Under the pieces are notes generated by a model that did not search any database, was not told where the DNA came from, and was given only the letters and a program-made list of their open reading frames with translations. From Janthinobacterium sp. Marseille (GTDB lineage Bacteria > Pseudomonadota > Gammaproteobacteria > Burkholderiales > Burkholderiaceae_D), in contig NC_009659.1 in the NCBI RefSeq assembly GCF_000013625.1, forward strand, positions 868,001 to 932,000: a stretch of 64,000 bases of DNA. Direction: 5' to 3'. A program made the position numbers and the translations under genes. How positions within the stretch are numbered: position 1 is the first letter of the stretch; each line of letters begins with the position of its first letter. Shown here one piece after another: positions 8,976 through 18,469 of this stretch.

Positions 8976-9790
8976 AACCTTCCGCTTATAGCCTGAGCCG
9001 TCCCGATGATCTCGCACAAGCGACCGCATTGCTGGCCGAAGGTGGCTGGGGCAGCAAAGCCGTCGCCGGTTGCCAGTCGCTGGGTGCGATGCTGAATTTG
9101 CGCCTGGCACAACCGGAGACGCTGCTTGACCTTGATGCATTTGAATCGCTGCGTGTAGTCAAGGATACCGGCGCTGCCATCCGCTTCGGTGCGATGACCA
9201 CGCATGCAGCCATCGAAGACAAGCGCGTACCTGATCCGAGCCAGGGTTTGATGCCGTTCGTCGCACGTGGCATTGCTTACCGTGCGGTGCGCAATCGCGG
9301 CACCCTCGGCGGCAGCCTGTGCCACGCCGATCCGGCTGCCGACTGGGTCAGCAGCATGCCTTTACTGGGCGCCACGCTGCACGTGCTTGGCCCTGCCGGC
9401 GAACGGGATATCGCGGCACGCGATTTCATGACTTCGGCCTACGAGACGCAACTGACGGACGGCGAAATACTGATCGCAGTCAGCGTGCCAAAACGCACGA
9501 CCGGCATGCGCTGGACGTATCACAAGCTCTGCCGCAAGACCGGCGAACTGGCACATGCGATGGCATCCGGCATGCGCGATAGCAGTGACGGTAGCGAACG
9601 CATAGTGTTGGGCGCGCTGGACGGCGCACCGTATGTGCTCGAACGCAGTGGCTTGATGACTGATTTATTGCAAGCAGCAGTACGTGAGGAGATCGTGATG
9701 CAGGCTGCACCCGATCTGGAACTTGATCGTCGCCTGACTCTGATTGAAATGTTGAGACTGGTGGCACTGGATATGGGAGCAACACGATGA
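8972..9790 (+). CDS. Molybdenum hydroxylase, FAD-binding medium subunit
   Basis: The 272-residue product is the CoxM/XdhB-type flavin subunit. KAVAGCQSLGAMLNLRLAQP near residue 28 and the paired motif AVRNRGTLGGSLCHADPAADW near residue 100 bind FAD in this family. It carries electrons from the iron-sulfur subunit to an acceptor. It starts within the stop region of the large-subunit gene, with AAGGAGGT upstream, and its own stop overlaps the next gene as ATGA, so the three subunits should be made together. Confidence 0.92.
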   Translation: MKPSAYSLSRPDDLAQATALLAEGGWGSKAVAGCQSLGAMLNLRLAQPETLLDLDAFESLRVVKDTGAAIRFGAMTTHAAIEDKRVPDPSQGLMPFVARGIAYRAVRNRGTLGGSLCHADPAADWVSSMPLLGATLHVLGPAGERDIAARDFMTSAYETQLTDGEILIAVSVPKRTTGMRWTYHKLCRKTGELAHAMASGMRDSSDGSERIVLGALDGAPYVLERSGLMTDLLQAAVREEIVMQAAPDLELDRRLTLIEMLRLVALDMGATR

Positions 9791-10323
9791 GCGCATTACC
9801 TATCGATTTCCCGGCGGTGGAAACCAGCGAGGTCCAGCTGACCGTCAATGATCGCTGCTATCAACTGACCCTGCAGCCGCGCACCCATCTGGCCGATGCC
9901 TTGCGTGACCACTGCGGTCTGACTGCAACTCATATCGGTTGTGAACAGGGCGTTTGCGGTGCCTGCACCATCGAGGTTGACGGGGCGCCGCAGCGCAGCT
10001 GCCTGCAATCCGCCAAACGCTTCGAAGGCAAACAGATCCGTACGCTGGAAGCCTTCGACGACGATCCGCTGATGGCAAAACTGCGCGCGGCCTTTTCCGC
10101 CGAACATGCCTTGCAGTGTGGTTACTGCACGCCCGGCATGTTGATGACGGCGCGCGACATCGTATTGCGTTTGCCTGATGCCGATGAGGCCAGGGTATGC
10201 GAAGAATTGGCGGGCAATCTGTGCCGCTGCACCGGTTACTTCGGCATCGTGCGCGCGATCCTGCGTGTGCTGCACGAACGCGCCCAATCAGTTTCATCTC
10301 AGGAGAATACTCATGCAGCTTGA
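9787..10323 (+). CDS. Molybdenum hydroxylase, [2Fe-2S] small subunit
   Basis: This 178-residue protein carries the two iron-sulfur clusters of the enzyme. A plant-type ferredoxin domain has HIGCEQGVCGACTIEVDG with a later cysteine in RSC. An all-helical domain has QCGYCTPGML and NLCRCTGY. It passes electrons from the molybdenum centre to the flavin subunit. The gene overlaps the medium-subunit gene and the next gene start, so it lies in the middle of a tightly packed operon. Confidence 0.94.
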   Translation: MSALPIDFPAVETSEVQLTVNDRCYQLTLQPRTHLADALRDHCGLTATHIGCEQGVCGACTIEVDGAPQRSCLQSAKRFEGKQIRTLEAFDDDPLMAKLRAAFSAEHALQCGYCTPGMLMTARDIVLRLPDADEARVCEELAGNLCRCTGYFGIVRAILRVLHERAQSVSSQENTHAA

Positions 10324-10927
10324 ACAATCCTTCCACATTGCAGCACCGACCGACACCGTGTGGAAAGCCTTCCACGATATTGAGTTGCTGGTCGATTGCC
10401 TGCCGGGTGCTTCCATTAATACAGCGGCGACAGCCGGCGAAGACGGTTCCATTCCCTTGCTGTTCAAGGTCAAGCTCGGCCCTATCGCTGCCAGTTTTGC
10501 CGGACAGGGCCGTTTGAACCTGGATGAAGCATCGAATAGCGGCGCGATTGTCGGCACCGCCGTCGATGCCCGCAGCAATAGCCGGGTCAAGGGTGAAGCC
10601 AGCTTTACTGTTACTCCGGCCGCAGGTGGCGGCACCGATGTACAGGTCCAGGTCGATCACAGTATCACCGGGTCACTTGCACAGTTCAGCCGTGAAGGGA
10701 TCGTACGGGCGCTGGCGGAACAGCTGACCAAGCAGTTCGCCGAAAACCTGCAGGCGCGTTTGCCGCAGCCGGCGACTGCCGGTGCGGTACATGGCAGCGG
10801 TGTGGCGGATAGTGCATCGGCTACTGCAGCAAAGCCCCGCCCGGCGCAAAGGGATACCTCTTCGATTGATCTCTGGACTTTACTCAAGGCATGGCTGGCC
10901 GGTCTGTTTTCCAGTCGTCGAAATTAA
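10313..10927 (+). CDS. CoxG-like SRPBCC protein
   Basis: The first 145 residues match the CoxG/SRPBCC fold, with AAPTDTVWKAFHDIELLVDCLPGA near the start and GSLAQFSREGIVRALAEQLTKQFAENL at the end of the domain. A linker rich in alanine and proline follows, then a hydrophobic C-terminal segment (LWTLLKAWLAGLFSSRRN) that may sit on the membrane. CoxG-type proteins help maturation or membrane attachment of molybdenum hydroxylases. It overlaps the [2Fe-2S] subunit gene and has AGGAG upstream. Confidence 0.88.
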   Translation: MQLEQSFHIAAPTDTVWKAFHDIELLVDCLPGASINTAATAGEDGSIPLLFKVKLGPIAASFAGQGRLNLDEASNSGAIVGTAVDARSNSRVKGEASFTVTPAAGGGTDVQVQVDHSITGSLAQFSREGIVRALAEQLTKQFAENLQARLPQPATAGAVHGSGVADSASATAAKPRPAQRDTSSIDLWTLLKAWLAGLFSSRRN

Positions 10928-10992
10928 ACACACTTAGTTACCTAACTACTTACTCAATTACTCCATTAATTCGGACACAAAGGATACTCAAA

Positions 10993-12150
10993 ATGAACTG
11001 GCACATTAAAAAATCCCTGGCAGCCTGTATCGGGCTGGCCATGTTTGCAGCAACTTCGGCATATGCGCAGGAAACCATCAAGATCGGTGTCACCGAACCC
11101 CTGACCGGGCCGGTTGCCGCGGCCGGTACCTACGTCACCAATGGTGCACGTATCGCCGCCGACTATGTCAATCAAAACGGTGGGGTGCTGGGAAAGAAAA
11201 TCCAGCTCGTGATCGAAGATAACAAGTCCAATCCACGTGAAGCCGTCAACTCGGTAGAGAAACTGATTTTGAAGGATAAGGTACCGGTCCTGATGGGTGC
11301 CTGGAGCTCGACCTTTACGCTCGCCATCATGCCGAAGCTGATCGAATACGAAGTACCGCTGGTAGTGGAAGCGGCATCGTCCAGCAAAATCACCACCGCC
11401 GGTAATCCATGGGTATTCCGCACCAGCCCGACTTCCGCGATGGAAGCACAGGCATTTTCCAAAGTGATAGATGGCTATAACCCGGCAATCAAAAAGGCCG
11501 ATTTCCTGGTCGTGAATAATGACTGGGGTCTGGGTGCTGCGGTCGAATTCAAGAAGATGCTGGAAGCGAAAGGCATCGCCATCGGCCGCACCGAAACCAT
11601 GACGCCTGATATGACCGATCTGTCGGCCCAGCTGGCCGCCTTGAAGGGTAGTGGCTCGGATACGGTATTCGTTACTTCGGGTATCGAGCAATTGACACTG
11701 GCGATCCGCCAGGCCGGTGAACAACGCCTGCCACAACGCATCATTACTACCGGTGGTGCCTTCCCTGAGCCATTGTTGAAAACGCCCGGCCCTAAAGGTT
11801 ACGTCAGCCAGCATCTCTTGTTCTTCGCACCATGGGCGCCTGAACGTGCGAAGCATCCGGCAGTGGCGAAAGCTTTCATGGATGGCTGGAAGTCACGCGG
11901 CCTGGAACTCGCAGGCCAGGTTGAAGGCTTCCGCGGTTTTGACGCGATCCTGACCATCGCCGAAGCGATCAAGCTGGCCGGTAAGGCAGAACCTGCGGCT
12001 ATCCGTGATGCATTGTGGAAGGTACAGGTCAAGGGCACCAATGGTGATATCGCCTTCAGCAAGGTCGGTGTAGCCGGCAAGGAAAGCGGCCAGGCGAACC
12101 CGAACGTCTATGTCGTCGAACTGAAAGACGGCCAGGTCACGGTCAAGTAA
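10993..12150 (+). CDS. Branched-chain-type ABC transporter substrate-binding protein
   Basis: This 385-residue periplasmic protein has a clear signal peptide ending ATSAYAQ and then IKIGVTEPLTGPVAAAGTYVTNGARIAADYVN, the hallmark of LivK-like receptors. The start at 10993 gives a normal signal peptide with AAAGGA upstream, whereas the longer frame would overlap the CoxG-like gene. It is followed by two permease and two ATPase genes. Position within the hydroxylase operon suggests it binds the nitrogenous substrate rather than an amino acid. Related receptors bind urea, short amides or aromatic acids. Confidence 0.93.
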   Translation: MNWHIKKSLAACIGLAMFAATSAYAQETIKIGVTEPLTGPVAAAGTYVTNGARIAADYVNQNGGVLGKKIQLVIEDNKSNPREAVNSVEKLILKDKVPVLMGAWSSTFTLAIMPKLIEYEVPLVVEAASSSKITTAGNPWVFRTSPTSAMEAQAFSKVIDGYNPAIKKADFLVVNNDWGLGAAVEFKKMLEAKGIAIGRTETMTPDMTDLSAQLAALKGSGSDTVFVTSGIEQLTLAIRQAGEQRLPQRIITTGGAFPEPLLKTPGPKGYVSQHLLFFAPWAPERAKHPAVAKAFMDGWKSRGLELAGQVEGFRGFDAILTIAEAIKLAGKAEPAAIRDALWKVQVKGTNGDIAFSKVGVAGKESGQANPNVYVVELKDGQVTVK

Positions 12151-12250
12151 TCATGGCGTGCGGAGTCGCTGCTGCGGCTCCGCTCTCTCTCACCTACACG
12201 TGGGCAGTGCGTGACATCCTTTTGATCACGCCGCCTGCAGGAGGAATCCT

Positions 12251-13123
12251 GTGGACCAATTATTACAGCATACGCTTAACGCTCTCGTGCTGGGCTCGAC
12301 CTACGCCTTGCTCGGGATCGGCCTGACACTGATCTTCGGGATCATGCGGGTGGTGAACTTTGCGCACGGCGAATTATATGCACTGGGTGCGTATGTCGCT
12401 TATGGCGTAGTGGCCATGTTTGGCATGAACTTTTTCGGCTCGCTGATTGTGGCAGCCATCGTCGGTTTCCTGTTCGGCACTGCAATTGAATACTTCCTGT
12501 TGCGTCGTCGTGACCTGAAGGCTATCGATGAAGTCATGCTGATCATGATCGGTGTGATGATCATCATGCAGAACGCGGAATTGTTGATGTGGGGCGGTGT
12601 CGCCAAGTCGGTACCTTCACCATTCAGCCAGGAGCCTATCGTCTGGGGCGCAATTTCCGTTTCCCCGATCCGCCTGTTCGTACTGGTGACGGCGCTGGCC
12701 CTGTTGGTGATTTTCTACCTGCTGATCGAACGTTCGCGTCTCGGCCTGGCGATGCGTGCCACTTTCCAGGACAAGGATGCAGCCAAGATCGTCGGTGTGA
12801 ATGTGTCGCATGTCTACACGCTGACCTTTGCGCTGGGTTCCTGCCTGGCGTCGGTAGCGGGTGCCTTGCTCGCACCGGTGTTCGTGGTGACGCCGACCAT
12901 GGGTGACCTGGCGAGCCTGAAGGCATTTGCCATCGTCATCCTCGGCGGGCTTGGCAACCTGCCGGGCGCGGCGCTGGGTGGCTTCATCCTCGCCATCGTG
13001 GAAGAGTTCGGCGCCGGCTACATCTCTACCGCGTATCGCGATGCACTGGGCTTCCTTGTCATCCTTGCGGTCATGATTTTCCGTCCACAAGGTTTGTTCA
13101 CTATTCGGGAAAGAGTAGGTTGA
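12251..13123 (+). CDS. ABC transporter permease, LivH type
   Basis: This 290-residue polytopic inner-membrane protein has LGIGLTLIFGIMRVVNFAHGELYALGAYV near the N terminus, the standard LivH signature, and about eight hydrophobic segments. The gene begins with GTG at 12251, preceded by AGGAGG. It follows the receptor gene after a 100-base gap containing no clear terminator. Confidence 0.93.
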   Translation: MDQLLQHTLNALVLGSTYALLGIGLTLIFGIMRVVNFAHGELYALGAYVAYGVVAMFGMNFFGSLIVAAIVGFLFGTAIEYFLLRRRDLKAIDEVMLIMIGVMIIMQNAELLMWGGVAKSVPSPFSQEPIVWGAISVSPIRLFVLVTALALLVIFYLLIERSRLGLAMRATFQDKDAAKIVGVNVSHVYTLTFALGSCLASVAGALLAPVFVVTPTMGDLASLKAFAIVILGGLGNLPGAALGGFILAIVEEFGAGYISTAYRDALGFLVILAVMIFRPQGLFTIRERVG

Positions 13124-13125
13124 TC

Positions 13126-14166
13126 ATGAAAAAGAAAATCACTTTTCTTGTCTCTGTATTGGCGCTGGCCTTGCTGCCATTGATATGGCCGGACCCCTAC
13201 CTGCTGTCGGTGGTGGCCTCGGTCGGTATCTTTGTGATTGCCGCGATCAGCCTGAACCTGTTGCTGGGTTACACCGGGCAGCTTAGCCTCGGGCATGTGG
13301 CTTTCTTTGGCCTCGGTGCTTACACCACTTCGCTGCTGTCACTCGGCTTTGACGTTACCTTATGGGGGATGACAGAACCCCTGGTGGTGACGGCCAAGCC
13401 GGTCTGGGTGTCATTCGCTTGCGGGATCGCGTTTGCCGCCATTGCCGGCTGGTTGCTGGGCAAGCTGGCGTTCCGGGTACGCGGTGCCTACTTCGTGATT
13501 GTCACCATCAGCTTCGCGCAAGTGATGCGCATGGTGTCGCTGAACTGGGTTGACCTGACCGAAGGACCGATGGCGCTGAACAATATCCCGGCGCTGACGA
13601 TGTGGGTACCGGGCGAAGGCGTCATCGACCTTGCATCCAAGCTCTCCACTTACTGGCTGGTGCTGGCGGTAGCCGTGGTGTCCTACCTGCTGGTCGCGGC
13701 GATTGTGCATAGCCGGATTGGTCGCGCGATGATTGCTTTGCGTGAAAACGAAACCCTCGCGCGTTCGGTCGGTATTCGCGTTACCCACTATCTCGGCATT
13801 GCCACCATCTTTGCCGCCGGTATCGCCGGTGCCGCCGGTGGCCTGTATGCGCATACGGTCAGGATTATTGATCCGGATGTCTTCATGTTCATGTTCACCA
13901 TCATGATGGTCATCATGGTCATCGTCGGAGGCAAGGGCACGCTGGCCGGACCGGTGGTTGGCGGCTTGTTGTTTGGCCTGTTGCCGGAAGTACTGCGCGG
14001 TGTGGTGTCGCCGGAAATCCAGTGGATGATTTACGGTGTGTTGATGATCGCGGTACTGGTCTTCATGCCTAAAGGTGTCGTGCCATCGGCCGGTAACCTG
14101 CTGCGCCGCTATTCCGCCAAGTCCATGAGTGAACAAACACCGGTCGTACGGAGGAAAATAGCATGA
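13126..14166 (+). CDS. ABC transporter permease, LivM type
   Basis: The 346-residue protein is the second permease. SLNLLLGYTGQLSLGHVAFFGLGAYT near residue 45 is the LivM signature, and ARSVGIRVTHYL lies in the cytoplasmic loop that contacts the ATPase. I place the start at the ATG at 13126, three bases after the LivH stop. It overlaps the next gene as ATGA. Confidence 0.93.
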   Translation: MKKKITFLVSVLALALLPLIWPDPYLLSVVASVGIFVIAAISLNLLLGYTGQLSLGHVAFFGLGAYTTSLLSLGFDVTLWGMTEPLVVTAKPVWVSFACGIAFAAIAGWLLGKLAFRVRGAYFVIVTISFAQVMRMVSLNWVDLTEGPMALNNIPALTMWVPGEGVIDLASKLSTYWLVLAVAVVSYLLVAAIVHSRIGRAMIALRENETLARSVGIRVTHYLGIATIFAAGIAGAAGGLYAHTVRIIDPDVFMFMFTIMMVIMVIVGGKGTLAGPVVGGLLFGLLPEVLRGVVSPEIQWMIYGVLMIAVLVFMPKGVVPSAGNLLRRYSAKSMSEQTPVVRRKIA

Positions 14167-14957
14167 GCCAAACCAACACGACAGCCGCGCTCGAACTGCA
14201 GGGCGTGACCATGCGCATTGCCGGTTTGACGGCGGTGGATAACGCCAGCTTCATCGTCCCGGCCGGCAAGATCGTCAGCCTGATCGGTCCCAACGGTGCC
14301 GGCAAGACGACGACTTACAACGTCATCTCCGGCTATATGAAACCGACTTCGGGTCGCGTCAAATTATTCGGCCATGACATCACCGGTATGGCACCGGAAC
14401 AAATCTCGCAGCTCGGTCTGGTACGCAGCTTCCAGCGCACCAGTATCTTTTCGGCTTGTACGGTGGCGGAAAACATCCTGACCGCCTTGCATCTGAAAGG
14501 GCAGTGCGGCGTACTGCAAGCCTTGTTGCGGACGCAAAAGTTTCGCCGTGAAGAAGCCGATTTGCGCACACAGGCAAATGACTTGCTGGCTTTCCTCGGA
14601 TTAAGTGCCCGTGCCAATACCCTGGCATCCAATTTGTCTTACGGTGAACAGCGCCTGCTGGGCGTAGGCCTGGCGCTGGCGGCCAAGCCCAAGGTCTTGT
14701 TGCTGGACGAACCGGCAGCCGGCCTTAATCCTTCGGAGACGGAAGCCTTCAAGGAAATGGTCAGGCGCATCGGGCAGAGCGGCGTCACCGTATTGCTGGT
14801 CGAACATGACATGCATATGGTGATGTCGATCTCGGATCACATCGTGGTGCTGAACTATGGTCGCCTGATTGCCACCGGTTCGCCATCGGAAATTCAGAAT
14901 GACCCTGAAGTCATTCGCGCCTATCTTGGATCGGGGATCGAACATGCTGAAAATTGA
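14163..14957 (+). CDS. ABC transporter ATPase, LivG type
   Basis: This 264-residue ATPase has a Walker A GPNGAGKTT near residue 40, the signature LSYGEQRLLGVGLALA, and a Walker B region VLLLDEPAAGLNPSE. Its length and the C-terminal GRLIATGSPSEIQNDPEV are typical of LivG rather than LivF. It overlaps its upstream and downstream neighbours by a few bases. Confidence 0.94.
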   Translation: MSQTNTTAALELQGVTMRIAGLTAVDNASFIVPAGKIVSLIGPNGAGKTTTYNVISGYMKPTSGRVKLFGHDITGMAPEQISQLGLVRSFQRTSIFSACTVAENILTALHLKGQCGVLQALLRTQKFRREEADLRTQANDLLAFLGLSARANTLASNLSYGEQRLLGVGLALAAKPKVLLLDEPAAGLNPSETEAFKEMVRRIGQSGVTVLLVEHDMHMVMSISDHIVVLNYGRLIATGSPSEIQNDPEVIRAYLGSGIEHAEN

Positions 14958-15648
14958 AGAAATCACCGTACGCTACGGCGCTACCACCGGCATCAACAAG
15001 ATCTCGCTGGAAGTACATGAAGGCGAAATTGTCACGCTGATTGGTGCCAACGGTGCCGGCAAGTCGACCACGCTGCGTGCCATCAACGGGCTTGAGCCTT
15101 TGGCACATGGCAGCATCCGCATGAATGGTCACCTGGTATCCGGTGCTTCTCCGGCCGAAGTCATCGACCACGGCATCTCGCATTGTCCGGAAGGACGCCG
15201 TGTTTTCCCGCAACTGACGGTGCGCGAAAACATGGAGATGGGCGCATATCGGCGCAAGGATAAAGCCAAGGTACGCGACGATATGGAACGCATGTTCGAC
15301 AAGTTCCCGCGCTTGCGTGAGCGGGTGCAGCAGGTAGCCGGCACCTTGTCCGGTGGTGAACAGCAGATGCTGGCGATTGCACGTGCCTTGATGTCGCGTC
15401 CGCGCCTGGTCATGTTTGACGAACCGTCGCTGGGACTGGCACCGAATATCGTCGAACAGATCTTCAGCCTGATCCGCGAAATCCGCAGCGAAGGAACGAC
15501 GGTGCTGATCGTTGAACAGAATGCATATGCCGCGCTGGCGATGTGCGACCGAGGTTATCTGCTGGAAAACGGCCACATCGTGACGCAGGGCAGTTCCGCA
15601 GAAATGCGTGCCAATCCGGAAATTCGTCGCGCCTATCTGGGCGGATAA
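14944..15648 (+). CDS. ABC transporter ATPase, LivF type
   Basis: This 234-residue ATPase has Walker A GANGAGKST, the LSGGEQQMLAIARALMSRP signature and Walker B MFDEPSLGLAP. HCPEGRRVFPQLTVRENMEMG is a LivF hallmark. The ATG at 14944 lies inside the end of livG and is preferred over a long in-frame extension from 14869. With the previous four genes it completes a five-component importer. Confidence 0.94.
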   Translation: MLKIEEITVRYGATTGINKISLEVHEGEIVTLIGANGAGKSTTLRAINGLEPLAHGSIRMNGHLVSGASPAEVIDHGISHCPEGRRVFPQLTVRENMEMGAYRRKDKAKVRDDMERMFDKFPRLRERVQQVAGTLSGGEQQMLAIARALMSRPRLVMFDEPSLGLAPNIVEQIFSLIREIRSEGTTVLIVEQNAYAALAMCDRGYLLENGHIVTQGSSAEMRANPEIRRAYLGG

Positions 15649-15657
15649 GGAGTCCAG

Positions 15658-16701
15658 ATGGAAAACCTCGACCTGATCGTACTGAGGACCTTGCGAGACT
15701 GGCGTTTGCAAGGGAAGAATGCAGTACTTGCAACGGTGACGCGAACCTGGGGCGCTTCACCGCGACCGCCGGGTTCGTTGATGGCTTTATGCGAAACAGG
15801 CAGCGTGGTCGGGTCGGTTTCCGGCGGTTGCATCGAGGATGACCTGATCCGGCGCTTCGCGACTTGGGAAACTTTTGTTACGGCGGAAGGCAAGGCTCGG
15901 CGTCCGCAATGGGATTGCTATGGCTTGTCCGCGGATGAGGCGCACCGCTTTGGCTTGCCCTGCGGGGGGACGCTGGAACTGCTGTTGGAGTTCAATCCGG
16001 ACGCAGCACTATTGGCGCAATTGGTCAGGCAACTGGAGGGTGGGGTGTTGGTGCAACGCCAGGTCGATCTCGCTAGCGGCCGGGTTGTATTGTCCCCGGC
16101 CGATCGTCCGTCCGCCCTGAGCGTTACCAAGCACGATATGAAGGCGGTATTCGGACCCGGCTATCGGATGTTACTGATAGGTGCCGGGCAGCTGACTGAA
16201 TACCTGGCGACGATGGCGGTGTTCAGTGGTTTCGCGGTCACGGTTTGCGATCCGCGCGAAGAATACCGCCGCGCGTGGAGCGTGCCGAATGTGCAGTTCA
16301 TCGAAGGTATGCCGGATGATGCGGTGCTGGCGATGAAACTGGACCAACGCAGCTGCGTAGTCGCACTGACGCATGATCCGAAGCTGGATGACCTGGCATT
16401 GATAGAAGCGCTGGCGAGTCCTGCCTTCTATGTTGGTGCAATCGGCAGTCGTCGCAACAATACGGCTCGCCGGAGCAGGCTGTCTGAACATTTTGCGCTC
16501 AGCGATGAAAGCCTGGCCAAACTGCACGGCCCGGTGGGTATCTATATAGGTAGCAAGACCCCATCTGAAATCGCCATCAGCATCATGGCCGAAGTGGTCG
16601 CGGCCAAGAATGGTGTGCAGCGCGCGGATCTCGACGTGGCAAGCAACAAGCAGAAAGACGACTTTCGCATGAAGGCAGACGCCCTCATGCACTTTTCCTA
16701 G
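15658..16701 (+). CDS. XdhC/CoxI-family molybdenum cofactor maturation protein
   Basis: The 347-residue protein has the N-terminal XdhC domain (ATVTRTWGASPRPPGSLMAL, then GSVSGGCIEDDLI) and the C-terminal Rossmann-like XdhC domain ending in FYVGAIGSRRNNTARRSRL. XdhC proteins bind and sulfurate the molybdenum cofactor and insert it into the partner hydroxylase. The gene starts nine bases after livF with AAGGAG upstream and is followed by a strong terminator, so it closes the first transcription block of the rightward operon. Confidence 0.93.
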   Translation: MENLDLIVLRTLRDWRLQGKNAVLATVTRTWGASPRPPGSLMALCETGSVVGSVSGGCIEDDLIRRFATWETFVTAEGKARRPQWDCYGLSADEAHRFGLPCGGTLELLLEFNPDAALLAQLVRQLEGGVLVQRQVDLASGRVVLSPADRPSALSVTKHDMKAVFGPGYRMLLIGAGQLTEYLATMAVFSGFAVTVCDPREEYRRAWSVPNVQFIEGMPDDAVLAMKLDQRSCVVALTHDPKLDDLALIEALASPAFYVGAIGSRRNNTARRSRLSEHFALSDESLAKLHGPVGIYIGSKTPSEIAISIMAEVVAAKNGVQRADLDVASNKQKDDFRMKADALMHFS

Positions 16702-16714
16702 TTTTCTCCGTTTT

Positions 16715-16751
16715 TGCAGGTGCAAAGGATACTTTGTACCTGCATTTTTTT
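16715..16751 (+). terminator. Rho-independent terminator after the XdhC gene
   Basis: A long hairpin has outer arms TGCAGGT and ACCTGCA and inner arms GCAAAG and CTTTG around GATA, followed by seven T residues. It lies 14 bases after the XdhC stop. Confidence 0.88.
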
Positions 16752-16954
16752 AGCTTCGGACGCGGGTGCCTGCGCGTTTCCTGCGTATCCCTTCAGACTG
16801 CTCTCAAGAACGGCCATTTGTTGCATTGCAAACAAGGCGCCTGGCCTGGTTTGACAACGAATCGTGCGCCTGCAGACAAGAATAAAAAATTCCTCGCTCC
16901 TATGATCTGAGCAAGACCACGATCCAGTGGTTACTTAGAAAAATTAGGAGATAT

Positions 16955-18379
16955 ATGTCAGATCATACTTGTGGTGCTGGCTGCCAGCACTTTTCGCACC
17001 TGAACGATGCCGATTTGCAAGGCGAATTCAAGGAAGCCCGTCAAAGCTTGCGTAGCAGCATAGGCGGAAACACAACTACCGGCACAGCAGGTTTGGCTGG
17101 CGTGACGCACCGTCCCTTGCCGTCCAAAAAAGCCGGCGAACAAGTCAGCCATTATTACGTTCCGGCCAATAACAAGACCATTCACTGGGGTTACTTCAGC
17201 AAGACCATGGAGCCGCTGCTGAAGCTGGAATCCGGCGACTACGCGACGATAGAAACCGTAACCCATCATGCGAACGACGATATCGAGCGCATGGTCAAGG
17301 GCGATGCCGGTGCGGAAAGTATTTTCCAGTGGGATGCAAAGAGCAAGGCGGTGAATCGCCGTGGCGCAGGCGCGATGGATGATCCATTGGGTGCCGGTGG
17401 CGGTCTCGGCGTACACGTGTGTACCGGTCCTATTTATGTCAACGGCGCGGAGCCGGGCGATGTGCTGGAAGTACGCATCATCGACACCATGCAACGGCCG
17501 TCCGCTAATCCTGATTACCGCGGCAAGACCTTTGGTTCCAACGTCGCCAGTAACTGGGGCTTCCACTACAACAACCTGATCACCGAGCCTAAAGGCCGTG
17601 AAGTCATCACCATTTATGAGGTGGATGCAAAGGGCGACCAGACCTGGGCCAAGGCTGTCTATAACTATCGCTGGACACCACAAACCGATCCTTTTGGTAC
17701 CGTGCATCCGATCATCGATTATCCGGGTGTACCTGTCGACAGAAACACGATCAAACCAAATTACGATGTGCTGAAGGGTTATGAAATCCCTGTGCGTCCA
17801 CACTTTGGAACGATTGGTGTTGCACCGTCTGAAGCCGATATGGTGTCGTCGATCGTGCCGAATTACACCGGCGGTAACTTCGATAACTGGCGCATGGGCA
17901 AGGGTGCTACCGCATTCTTCCCGGTAGCTGTGGCCGGCGGCATGTTCTCGGTCGGTGATCCGCATGCATCGCAAGGTGATGCAGAACTCTGCGGTACTGC
18001 AATCGAATGCTCGCTGACCGGTTTGTTCCAGTTCATCGTGCACAAGAAAGCTGATTTGGCAGGCACCAAGTTGCAGGGTCTCGATTATCCATTGCTGGAA
18101 ACCGCAAGCGAACTGATCGTGCACGGCTTCAGCAGCCCGAACTACCTGAAGGAATTCGGTGCCGACAATGCGTCGGAAATCTTCAAGAAATCGTCGCTCG
18201 ATAGCGCAATGACCGACGCCTTCAACAAGACCCGCCGCTTCTTCATGGATACACGCAACCTGACCGAAGATGAAGCGATTTCGCTGATCTCGGTATCAGT
18301 CGACTTTGGTATTACGCAAGTCGTCGATGGTAACTGGGGCGTGCACGCCATCATCAAGAAGGCAATCTTTCCAAAGTAA
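16955..18379 (+). CDS. Formamidase/acetamidase family protein
   Basis: The 474-residue protein belongs to the FmdA/AmdA family, which hydrolyses formamide or acetamide to ammonia and the acid. Family regions include GVHVCTGPIYVNGAEPGDVLEVRI and VGDPHASQGDAELCGTAIECSLTG. An N-terminal stretch of about 60 residues rich in H, C, G and T (SDHTCGAGCQHFSHL) precedes the catalytic region and makes it longer than the roughly 400-residue FmdA. AGGAG lies upstream. Its place after the hydroxylase operon suggests the pathway releases formamide or a similar small amide. Confidence 0.9.
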   Translation: MSDHTCGAGCQHFSHLNDADLQGEFKEARQSLRSSIGGNTTTGTAGLAGVTHRPLPSKKAGEQVSHYYVPANNKTIHWGYFSKTMEPLLKLESGDYATIETVTHHANDDIERMVKGDAGAESIFQWDAKSKAVNRRGAGAMDDPLGAGGGLGVHVCTGPIYVNGAEPGDVLEVRIIDTMQRPSANPDYRGKTFGSNVASNWGFHYNNLITEPKGREVITIYEVDAKGDQTWAKAVYNYRWTPQTDPFGTVHPIIDYPGVPVDRNTIKPNYDVLKGYEIPVRPHFGTIGVAPSEADMVSSIVPNYTGGNFDNWRMGKGATAFFPVAVAGGMFSVGDPHASQGDAELCGTAIECSLTGLFQFIVHKKADLAGTKLQGLDYPLLETASELIVHGFSSPNYLKEFGADNASEIFKKSSLDSAMTDAFNKTRRFFMDTRNLTEDEAISLISVSVDFGITQVVDGNWGVHAIIKKAIFPK

Positions 18380-18386
18380 TGCAGTG

Positions 18387-18410
18387 TGCTGACGGGCAAG
18401 CCCGTCAGCA
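18387..18410 (+). terminator. Intercistronic hairpin after the formamidase gene
   Basis: A perfect 10-bp stem (TGCTGACGGG and CCCGTCAGCA) with a four-base loop follows the formamidase stop by seven bases. There is no T-tract, so it may stabilise or partly terminate the message before the XapX genes rather than end it fully. Confidence 0.5.
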
Positions 18411-18469
18411 TCAAATTTAAAAAATGTAAGCGGCAAATATTTGCCGACCATCCTGGAGGAGAAAAAGCA

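Noticed and set aside
9796-10660. Minus-strand frames of 163 and 271 residues
   Set aside because: They mirror the [2Fe-2S] and CoxG-like genes, whose motifs and overlaps are clear.
16958-18124. A 388-residue minus-strand frame opposite the formamidase gene
   Set aside because: It is long only because of codon bias in the real gene. The composition is unlike a protein and no motif is visible.
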